Shown in pieces: positions 15,096 through 20,667 of a stretch of 20,667 nt of DNA. Positions within the stretch are counted from its first letter, which is position 1. Each line of letters begins with the position of its first letter. Below the pieces are notes generated by a model that saw nothing but the letters and a program-made list of their open reading frames with translations, was not told where the DNA came from and did not search any database. The position numbers and the translations under genes were made by a program. The DNA is from an uncultured Bacilli bacterium. Its GTDB lineage: Bacteria > Bacillota_I > Bacilli_A > RF39 > UBA660. Where the stretch lies: contig CAKOZD010000020.1 in assembly GCA_934131175.1 (NCBI GenBank), forward strand, positions 2,501 through 23,167, read 5' to 3'.

Positions 15096-16330
15096 GCAAT
15101 AAAATAAGTTTTTCCTCTTTTAAATTCATTTTCTACAATTTTCTTTGTATCTTTAAAAATCATTAATTCTTCATTTGTTGGAATTACAAAAACTGGTACA
15201 TTTGAAGTCTCAGTAGTAATTAATCCAGAATTTTTTTCTTTATATCCGGCAATTTCATCATTTTTATCTTTGTTTAACTCTATACCAATTGTTGGGGCAA
15301 TCTCTTCTAAGATAGCTTCTCTTAATTCAATAGAGTTTTCTCCTGCACCGGCTGTAAAAATTATTCCGTCAACTTTACCTTGTAATTCAAAATAATATTT
15401 AGCAATGTTATCAATTATACTCTTTTTGTACATTTCTATAGCTAATTTGGCTTTTTCATCTCCTGCATTTGCTAATTCTTGTACATCTCTTAAATCATTT
15501 TTTCCAGCGATTCCTAGTAATCCACTTTTTTTGTTTAATATATTTGTAGCTTCTTCTAATGAAATATTTCTTTCACTACATATATATTCTAATATTGAAG
15601 GGTCGATTGAACCACTTCTTGTCCCCATCATTAAACCATCTAACGGTGTAAGTCCCATTGTTGTATCGTAACTTACTCCATCTTTTACAGCAGTGATACT
15701 TGCTCCACTACCAATATGACATATTATTAAGTTAGGTGTTTCATTTTTTAATTGTTTTTTCATTGTTTCTGTAATATATTTGTGACTTGTTCCATGAAAG
15801 CCATACTTTCTAACACCATTTTCTTCATACCATTCTATAGGTACTGGATACATATAATTTCTTTCTGGCATTGTTTGGTGAAATGCTGTGTCAAATACAG
15901 CAACTTGATGTACTCCTGGAATACAAGCTTCAATACTCTCTATTCCAGCTATCTCACTAGGATGATGAAGTGGTCCAAGCTTTGTTAAAGCCTTTATATT
16001 TTCTAATACACCTTCATCGATTAAAACTGAATCACCATAGAACTCTCCACCATGAAGTATTCTATGACCTACGCCAACAATTTCATTTATGCTATTTATA
16101 AGTCCGTTATCAATTAATTCGTTTAGCATACAATCAATTGCTTGTACATGATTACTTATCTTCATATCTTTTTTTATCTTTTTACCATTAAACTTTAAAG
16201 TATAAAAACTGTCATCGCTACCAATTTTTTCGACATAACCATTAATTAGTTCTTTTTCTGTCTTAGCATCAAATAAAGAAAATTTTAAAGAGGAACTTCC
16301 TGCATTAATAACTAAATATTTTTCTTGCAT
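15092..16330 (-). CDS. ackA: Acetate kinase
   Basis: The 412-residue enzyme transfers phosphate from acetyl phosphate to ADP, the ATP-yielding last step of acetate fermentation. Visible signatures are NAGSSSLKFSLF (9-20), GHR with R90, the catalytic aspartate in VFDTAFHQT (D147), GFHGTSHKY with H179, MGTRSGSIDP with R238, FTAGAGENS, and TNEE near the end. These correspond to the known active-site residues of the family. The ATG has AAAGGAG 7 bases upstream. Slightly unusual is AGKNDLRD where most relatives have a one- to two-residue longer loop. The phosphotransacetylase gene usually paired with ackA is not in the window. It is transcribed toward adhE and shares a terminator with it. Confidence 0.97.
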   Translation of the reverse strand: MQEKYLVINAGSSSLKFSLFDAKTEKELINGYVEKIGSDDSFYTLKFNGKKIKKDMKISNHVQAIDCMLNELIDNGLINSINEIVGVGHRILHGGEFYGDSVLIDEGVLENIKALTKLGPLHHPSEIAGIESIEACIPGVHQVAVFDTAFHQTMPERNYMYPVPIEWYEENGVRKYGFHGTSHKYITETMKKQLKNETPNLIICHIGSGASITAVKDGVSYDTTMGLTPLDGLMMGTRSGSIDPSILEYICSERNISLEEATNILNKKSGLLGIAGKNDLRDVQELANAGDEKAKLAIEMYKKSIIDNIAKYYFELQGKVDGIIFTAGAGENSIELREAILEEIAPTIGIELNKDKNDEIAGYKEKNSGLITTETSNVPVFVIPTNEELMIFKDTKKIVENEFKRGKTYFIA

Positions 16331-16361
16331 GTTTTTCTCCTTTCATAAATATAATGGCTCT

Positions 16362-16390
16362 ATTATATCACATTTTTCTGTTTTTTTAAA
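16362..16390 (-). promoter_or_regulatory. Promoter of ackA
   Basis: On the minus strand TATAAT (16367-16362) is preceded by an extended TGTGA element and, 17 bases further upstream, by TTTAAA (16390-16385). It lies in the 97-base divergent region shared with the nucleotidyltransferase gene. Confidence 0.55.
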
Positions 16391-16427
16391 GATAAAGTAT
16401 GATATACTTATAATAGGGAGTGATAAT

Positions 16428-17531
16428 ATGAATGATATGGATAGAAAAACACAGATTGAAAGTCTTGTAGAAACTTATTACTTCGCATGTGATTTTTTAA
16501 GAAATGAAAATATTGCCGACTTAAAAAGAAAAGCTTTAACTTCATTTTTAAATTCGGATTTGTCTATAGAAGAAATCAATGATGAAATGGCAAAAATCGT
16601 TGAAGATAGACATTCTAAATATTTAGAAAGATATGATGAGAATGCGGTTAGAGAAAATCATGAAGAAATATATTCTAAATTAAGAAAGTTTGTTGCTCTT
16701 CTTAATGCTAATAATGTTGACTATCAATTAGCAGGTGCTCTTGGTGGATATATTAAATATGGAGAAGAGTCACATAGAGTACATGATGATATAGATATAT
16801 GTATCAATGAAAAAGATATTGATAAACTAGAACTTATATGTAGAGAGATGGGGCTTAACTTTAAAGACAATCGTTTAAATACTACTAGAGTTTTAAAAAA
16901 TGGAATTCCGTCTGGTGAACATGAAATAATTGCTACTACTGATGAAAGTGATTTTCATATAGGAGCATTTCCATTTGAAAAACTTAAAGATGGAACAATA
17001 ATAAATAAAGGATATTATCATGATGAAGATGGTAATGTATTAGTTAGAAAAGAAACTTATTCTAGAGAATTAGCAGAAGAAATTTATGGTGATAGTGAAA
17101 ATAGTGTTAACTTTGAGGGACATAATTTGACTATTACTGCTCCAGAGTTCGTTTATTTATTAAAAAGTTATACAAGAAATGAAAAAGATTTAGATGATAT
17201 TAAATTTTTACAAGATAAAATTGATATGGAAAAAGTTAATATAATTAAAGAGTTATCTAAAACAGATAAAGAAATAACTCATGAGGTTGTTGTTAGTAAA
17301 GCAAAAGATGAAAGTGATGATTTAGAAGCAATGTTTAATGAAGAAAACACTTCTAATAATGAAGAAATACGTACAAACAACAATTCAAATTCTTTAGAAA
17401 AACCTAAGACTTTTGTTAAGTCTGTACAAAATAATGAAGAAGGATTTACTAATCAAGTTATGCTTTCTTGTTGCTTAGTACTTTGTACTTGTTTTGTATG
17501 CTTAATGGTTGTTATTTTTAAAGTGCTTTAG
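16428..17531 (+). CDS. Nucleotidyltransferase-fold protein with a C-terminal membrane anchor
   Basis: The 367-residue protein has an N-terminal helical region (1-80) and then a nucleotidyltransferase-like core. LLNANNVDYQLAGALGGYIKYG (about 91-112) is followed by R117-x-H119-D120-D121-I-D123, which fits the G-G/S...D-x-D metal-binding pattern of aminoglycoside/lincosamide-type and AbiEii/MNT-like enzymes. A later TAPEFVYLLK helix resembles the usual C-terminal helix of these enzymes. After a charged, asparagine-rich linker (about 290-340) comes a single hydrophobic segment with three cysteines (about 343-365) that ends the protein, so it looks tail-anchored. The substrate is unknown. The ATG at 16428 has GGGAG 8 bases upstream; a frame extending back to 16329 would cover the promoter region. 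It is divergent from ackA and ends in its own terminator. Confidence 0.65.
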   Translation: MNDMDRKTQIESLVETYYFACDFLRNENIADLKRKALTSFLNSDLSIEEINDEMAKIVEDRHSKYLERYDENAVRENHEEIYSKLRKFVALLNANNVDYQLAGALGGYIKYGEESHRVHDDIDICINEKDIDKLELICREMGLNFKDNRLNTTRVLKNGIPSGEHEIIATTDESDFHIGAFPFEKLKDGTIINKGYYHDEDGNVLVRKETYSRELAEEIYGDSENSVNFEGHNLTITAPEFVYLLKSYTRNEKDLDDIKFLQDKIDMEKVNIIKELSKTDKEITHEVVVSKAKDESDDLEAMFNEENTSNNEEIRTNNNSNSLEKPKTFVKSVQNNEEGFTNQVMLSCCLVLCTCFVCLMVVIFKVL

Positions 17532-17550
17532 AGCACTTTTTCTTTTTTCT
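17520..17550 (+). terminator. Intrinsic terminator overlapping the nucleotidyltransferase stop
   Basis: AAAGTGCT and AGCACTTT form an 8-bp stem whose left arm is made of the last codons and whose loop holds the stop codon; a T-rich run follows. Confidence 0.85.
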
Positions 17551-17575
17551 GTTTTACAAAACATTTATTTATATT

Positions 17576-17604
17576 TTTACTAAAATGAGAGATTATGATA
17601 TTAT
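17576..17604 (+). promoter_or_regulatory. Promoter of the PflX-type radical SAM gene
   Basis: TTTACT and TATTAT are separated by 17 bases, with the AGAGG ribosome binding site a few bases downstream of the predicted start. Confidence 0.55.
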
Positions 17605-17622
17605 ATCTTAGAGGTTTTTATT

Positions 17623-18513
17623 ATGGAATTATTAAAAAATTGTATGTTATGTCCTAGAAAATGTGGGATAAATAGATATGAAAAATTTGGAGTATGTGGA
17701 GCTAATAATAAAATAAAAGTTGCTTATTATAGTTTACATATGTGGGAAGAGCCACCTATTTCTGGTAAAAATGGTAGTGGTACTATTTTCTTTTCAAATT
17801 GTAATTTGAAGTGTGTTTATTGTCAGAATAAAAAGATAAGCTTAGATGGATATGGAAAATATATATCTATGAAAAGACTTAAAGAAATTATGTTAGAGTT
17901 ACAAGAGAAAAAAGCACATAATATAAATTTAGTTACTCCTACTCATTATGTTCCACAAATTGCTAGTGTATTAAAAAAGATTAAAAATAAAGAATTAAAT
18001 ATACCTGTTGTTTATAATACTAGTAGTTATGAAAATGTTGGAACTCTTATGATGATGAAAGGTCTTGTTGATATCTATTTAGCGGATTTAAGATATTATG
18101 ATGATGAGTTAGGTGAAAAATACTCTTTATGTAAGGATTACTTTGAAACTGCTACTATGGCAATTGATGAAATGTATAGACAAGTTGGAGGAATTTTACT
18201 TGATAGTGATGGAATGATAAAAAGAGGCCTTGTTGTTAGAGTCTTAATTCTTCCTGGACATGTTGAAGATGCTAAAAATATAATTAAATATTTATATAAA
18301 ACATATAAAGATGAAATATTTATAAGTATTATGAATCAATATACTCCTATTAATAAATGTAAGTTTGATAATTTAAATAGAAAAGTTAGTGATGAAGAAT
18401 ATGATGACGTTGTAAATTATGCAATTGATTTAGGTGTTACTAATGCTTTTGTACAAGAAGGAGAAGCAGCTAGTGAAAGTTTTATTCCTGAATTTAATAA
18501 AGATATAATTTAA
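17623..18513 (+). CDS. PflX-type radical SAM iron-sulfur protein (COG1313-like)
   Basis: The 296-residue protein begins with a cysteine cluster (C7, C10, C14, C25 in a C-x2-C-x3-C...C arrangement) that may hold an extra cluster or metal. The radical SAM motif C60-x3-C64-x2-C67 (NCNLKCVYCQN) follows. Later landmarks are NTSSYE, DIYLADLRYYD, LVVRVLILPGH and FISIMNQYTP, all characteristic of the PflX group, which is related to pyruvate formate-lyase activating enzymes. The true substrate of this group is not established; there is no pyruvate formate-lyase gene in the window, so I would not call it PflA. The ATG has AGAGG 8 bases upstream. It has its own promoter and is followed after 91 bases by the thioredoxin-like gene with another promoter. 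Confidence 0.85.
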   Translation: MELLKNCMLCPRKCGINRYEKFGVCGANNKIKVAYYSLHMWEEPPISGKNGSGTIFFSNCNLKCVYCQNKKISLDGYGKYISMKRLKEIMLELQEKKAHNINLVTPTHYVPQIASVLKKIKNKELNIPVVYNTSSYENVGTLMMMKGLVDIYLADLRYYDDELGEKYSLCKDYFETATMAIDEMYRQVGGILLDSDGMIKRGLVVRVLILPGHVEDAKNIIKYLYKTYKDEIFISIMNQYTPINKCKFDNLNRKVSDEEYDDVVNYAIDLGVTNAFVQEGEAASESFIPEFNKDII

Positions 18514-18555
18514 TGTGAATTTTTAGTGAAATGTTATTTTAATATTTATGTTTTA

Positions 18556-18584
18556 TTCAATAATTTAATTTTTTGTGGTATTAT
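18556..18584 (+). promoter_or_regulatory. Promoter of the thioredoxin-like gene
   Basis: TTCAAT and TATTAT are separated by 17 bases, followed after about 8 bases by the GGAGG ribosome binding site. Confidence 0.45.
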
Positions 18585-18604
18585 TATGTTATGGAGGTTA
18601 AAAA

Positions 18605-19186
18605 ATGAAAGGTTTAAAGTATTTAGTAGTTTTACTAGCAATTTTTTTAATTATGCCATTTGCAGTTTTTGCTGAAGAAGAAGCATCTAATAATGATGAA
18701 AATACTACAGAAGAGACAAGTTCAAATGATAGTTCTGATAGTAAAAAGGTTAATGTTTATTTCTTTAGAGGAGAAGGTTGTTCTCATTGTGCAGAAGCTG
18801 AAGAATGGTTTGATAGTATTAAAGAAGAATATAGTGAATATTACAATTTAGTTGATTATGAAGTTTGGTATAACACTGATAATTCTGATTTAATGCAAAA
18901 AGTAGCTGATGCTAGAGGTGAAGAAGCTGAAGGAGTTCCTTATATCATAATTGGTGATAAGTCTTGGAATGGTTTTGATTCATCTTATGAAGAAGATATG
19001 ATTAATCAAATTAAATCTGTTTATGCACAAGATGTAAAAGATAGATATGATATCATGACTTTATTAAATGATTCAAAAACTTCTAAAAAAGATTCTAACG
19101 CAAGTGATGTATTAGTTTTATTAGCTATTATAGTAGTTGCTGGTGGAATTGGATTTGGAATTTATAAAGCAAGAAAAGCTAACTAA
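18605..19186 (+). CDS. Exported, membrane-anchored thioredoxin-fold protein
   Basis: The 193-residue protein carries a signal peptide (hydrophobic core 6-21, likely cut after VFA at 23), then an acidic low-complexity spacer (24-46). The thioredoxin-like domain follows, with strand VNVYFFRGEGCSHCAEAEEWF (49-69) holding the C59-S-H-C62 redox pair and cis-proline P112 in GVPYIIIG. A C-terminal transmembrane helix (about 168-187) with a basic tail anchors it in the membrane. The domain should face outside, where it could make or reduce disulfides; the direction cannot be told from sequence. GGAGG lies 7 bases before the ATG. The window's secreted protein at 4536-5270 has a cysteine pair and could be one of many clients, which is only a guess. 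Confidence 0.8.
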   Translation: MKGLKYLVVLLAIFLIMPFAVFAEEEASNNDENTTEETSSNDSSDSKKVNVYFFRGEGCSHCAEAEEWFDSIKEEYSEYYNLVDYEVWYNTDNSDLMQKVADARGEEAEGVPYIIIGDKSWNGFDSSYEEDMINQIKSVYAQDVKDRYDIMTLLNDSKTSKKDSNASDVLVLLAIIVVAGGIGFGIYKARKAN

Positions 19187-19226
19187 AAAGAACTTAGTTT
19201 TATAATGGAACTAAGTTCTTTTTTTA
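19185..19226. terminator. Bidirectional terminator between the thioredoxin-like gene and the LysM gene
   Basis: AAGAACTTAGTT and AACTAAGTTCTT form a 12-bp stem extended by A/T pairs, with a 9-base loop and a T run on the plus strand; A-rich flanking lets it serve the convergent minus-strand gene as well. Confidence 0.85.
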
Positions 19227-20207
19227 TTGAATAATTAATTGTTGACCTACTGATAGAAGATTTGAAGTTATATTATTTAATTCTTTTAGAGTTTGTACTG
19301 GAATATTTAATTTGTTTGATATAGACCATAATGTATCACCTTTTTGTACTATGTATACATTACTTGGAGTATCTGTTGTATTTTCTTGTTTTGGTACTAA
19401 TAATCCTTGATTTGGCTGAAGAGTGAGATTTTTTAAATTATTTAATTCTATTAAGTCATTTACCGTTATATTAAATTTTCTTGATATTGACCAAAGACTA
19501 TCTCCTCTTTGAACAATATATAAATCATATTCATCTTCTTTGATATCAGAATCTTTTGGTACTAATATTTTTTGACCTATTGATAATGTGTTGGTTGATA
19601 AATTATTTATTTTTTTTAAAGTGTCGACATTAGTATTATATTTTAGTGCTATAGAGTATAGTGTATCTCCTCTTTCTACTTGATAAATATCTGTGTTTTC
19701 TACAGGAGTATCATTACTATTATCTTCTGATAATTTTAATTTTTGCCCTATTTTTAATGATGAACTTGTTAAATTATTTAGTCTTATTATTGTATCTATT
19801 GGAACAGATGTTTTTTTAGATATTGAATATAATGTGTCACCTTTTTTTACTGTGTATGTGTTCGTTGGATTGTCTTGTCCAGGTGGTGTATATGGTACTC
19901 CTAAATATTCTGCAATTGCTTTTACTACGCCTTCAGCAAAGTCTGTTAAATTATTTTTTAATTTAGTTGCATCATTTTTGTTATCAATAAATCCGTATTC
20001 TATTAAAACACTTTCGGCATTTCCTGTATCTCTTATAATATAGTAATAATCCAGGCTTGGATTTTCTGGGAGTCTACGTTGGTAGGCTTTTCTTTTTATT
20101 TGGCCGGCTTCGCCTATGTAGTCTAAAGCCATATTGGCAAAGGTTCCATCACTTTTTAGGGAGTATACGATTTCGGCGCCTTCTGCGCCACAATAGTTTA
20201 TTATCCA
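19224..20207 (-). pseudogene. 5'-truncated N-acetylmuramoyl-L-alanine amidase (amidase-3) with four LysM domains
   Basis: The open frame runs from just after a TAA (20210-20208) to the stop at 19224. The first part is recognisably the second half of an amidase-3 domain: a GAEGAEIVYSL strand, then QIKRKAYQRRLPENP, and VLIEYGFIDN with the family's catalytic glutamate. Four LysM repeats follow (about residues 93-134, 149-192, 204-247 and 259-301 from the ATG at 20132), each with a GDT/GDS turn and an LNN or INN motif. The family's N-terminal half, with the D-P-G-H-G metal site and the S-I-H-x-N strand, is missing, and the frame is closed by stops upstream. The only ATG (20132) lies inside the domain and has no ribosome binding site. 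As it stands it should not be an active amidase. Bases 20101-20200 are 47 G/C by my count, far above the surroundings. Confidence 0.8.
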
Positions 20208-20215
20208 TTATAACT

Positions 20216-20245
20216 GCAAATAGCCCTTGATTTATAAGGCTTTGC
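20216..20245. repeat. Imperfect 30-bp palindrome at the amidase truncation point
   Basis: GCAAA-TA-GCCCTT, a 7-base centre GATTTAT, then AAGGC-TTTGC. The arms pair over two blocks with a TA and a single C unpaired. It begins 8 bases beyond the last base of the broken amidase frame. It might be a recombinase site or a relic of an inserted element; I cannot assign it to a known element. Confidence 0.45.
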
Positions 20246-20295
20246 AGAGGTCAATTTTTTTGTAAAATTAATATAGGTGCGTTCACTTAGCATGA

Positions 20296-20514
20296 TTAAT
20301 TATTTTTTATATTTGATGCAGTAAGTGATGCAAATAATATTTGAAGATACATATTTGCTTCTTCTTGATTTAACTTATTCATTGAATCTAGTGTTTTAAT
20401 CGTATCTTGTAAAGCTTTAAATACTTTTTGATTACTATTATTTCTTTGTTGTTCAGCATATCTATTTACTTCTCTAACAAATGTAGCATAATCATATATC
20501 TCATTATTGCTCAA
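20296..20514 (-). CDS. Small acidic helical protein of unknown function
   Basis: The 72-residue product is predicted to be almost all helix, with a polar, N/Q-rich centre (YAEQQRNNSNQK) and a more hydrophobic end (MYLQILFASLTAS). It has no signal peptide, membrane segment or motif I recognise. I placed the start at a TTG (20514) because AAAGGAG lies 8 bases upstream; an in-frame ATG at 20532 overlaps that ribosome binding site and is not a credible start. It lies upstream of the broken amidase in the same direction, separated by 88 bases that contain the palindrome. Codon use is AT-rich like the rest of the window, unlike the adjoining GC-rich patch. Confidence 0.6.
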   Translation of the reverse strand: MSNNEIYDYATFVREVNRYAEQQRNNSNQKVFKALQDTIKTLDSMNKLNQEEANMYLQILFASLTASNIKNN

Positions 20515-20590
20515 TGTAGTCACTCCTTTCATAAATTTATTAAATATTATTATAAAACATAAAACCCGTAAAAAAACATAAATATATCAA

Positions 20591-20630
20591 AAAACAAAAA
20601 ATAAGCCCTAACTAGATAACTAGTTAGAGC
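20591..20630 (-). terminator. Terminator of a minus-strand gene beyond the right edge
   Basis: On the minus strand GCTCTAACTAG (20630-20620) pairs over 11 bp, with one G-T pair, with CTAGTTAGGGC (20615-20605) across a 4-base loop. A T-rich run at 20604-20591 follows. The 37 bases to its right include stop codons in the minus direction and may hold the last codons of that upstream gene. Confidence 0.8.
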
Positions 20631-20667
20631 CTATATTAATCTTTACTATACTGATTTTTGCCTTTTC

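Noticed and set aside
12382..16410. A shared TATGATATACTT core upstream of both adhE and the nucleotidyltransferase gene as a common operator.
   Set aside because: It overlaps the -10 region in both cases and is easily explained by AT-rich promoter sequence; spacing to the -35 boxes differs.
16329..16427. A longer N-terminus for the nucleotidyltransferase reaching back to the ackA start.
   Set aside because: It covers the divergent promoter region; the ATG at 16428 has GGGAG at good spacing.
19330..20010. Regularly spaced similar segments that might look like a repeat array.
   Set aside because: They are the four LysM coding repeats, diverged at the DNA level, not a CRISPR or satellite array. 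I saw no CRISPR array in the window.
20205..20253. A one-base deletion in the AAA run near 20200 would extend the amidase frame upstream with a GLFAVIMDNN-like stretch, loosely similar to the L-F-I-S-I-H-x-N strand of amidase-3.
   Set aside because: The upstream frame is closed by a TGA at 20253-20251 after about 17 codons, the zinc histidine is not there, and the likeness is only a few residues. It does not restore the missing half.
20251..20253. Reading TGA as tryptophan (mycoplasma-type code).
   Set aside because: All good genes are full length under the standard code, tryptophans use TGG, the only tRNA-Trp has a CCA anticodon, and the DUF4130 gene ends naturally at a TGA overlapping the next start.

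Overview
The window is very AT-rich and carries ordinary low-GC Bacillota features: strong GGAGG-type ribosome binding sites, TTGACA/TATAAT-like promoters, LysM wall proteins and fermentation enzymes. No gene reads TGA as tryptophan, tryptophan is encoded by TGG, the only tRNA is tRNA-Trp(CCA), and one gene ends in TGA. The organism therefore uses the standard code, unlike the classical Mollicutes. My best guess is an uncultured, anaerobic, fermentative gut-type lineage (RF39-like or a similar small-genome Bacillota group). That placement is inference.

Layout. 1-2495 (minus): a DUF308 membrane protein cut by the window edge, gpsA (phospholipid precursor synthesis) and a membrane-anchored DUF3048/YerB-like protein. 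2596-3620 (plus): a LysM-like protein without a signal peptide, then tRNA-Trp with its own promoter and terminator. 3615-7040: an accessory-looking block holding a kinase-fold protein, a secreted protein of unknown function, a membrane-tethered XRE regulator and a divergent double-HTH XRE regulator. 7112-10603 (plus): a tight operon whose genes overlap by 8 and 4 bases. It holds a SPL-like radical SAM DNA repair/modification protein (TIGR03916 type), its usual partner DUF4130/TIGR03915, and a divergent GroEL-like chaperonin with no GroES beside it. 10610-10750: a terminator followed by a short structured, terminator-ended stretch that may be a small RNA or leader. 10815-12350: an AarF/UbiB-type kinase. 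12432-16330: adhE and ackA, convergent around a shared long terminator. 16428-19186 (plus): a tail-anchored nucleotidyltransferase, a PflX-type radical SAM protein and an exported membrane-anchored thioredoxin-like protein. 19224-20207 (minus): an amidase-3 plus four-LysM gene that has lost its amino-terminal half. It abuts an imperfect palindrome and contains an unusually GC-rich patch. 20296-20514 (minus): a small protein of unknown function. A terminator for a gene beyond the right edge follows.

How the genes fit together. adhE and ackA indicate ethanol and acetate as fermentation products; the phosphotransacetylase partner is not in the window. gpsA feeds phospholipid synthesis. DUF3048 and LysM/amidase proteins belong to the envelope. 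The most unusual unit is the coupled radical SAM / DUF4130 / GroEL-like operon. Both proposed DNA-repair partners carry a QxxLF pentapeptide like the bacterial sliding-clamp-binding motif, and the chaperonin is translationally coupled to them, which suggests it may serve that system.
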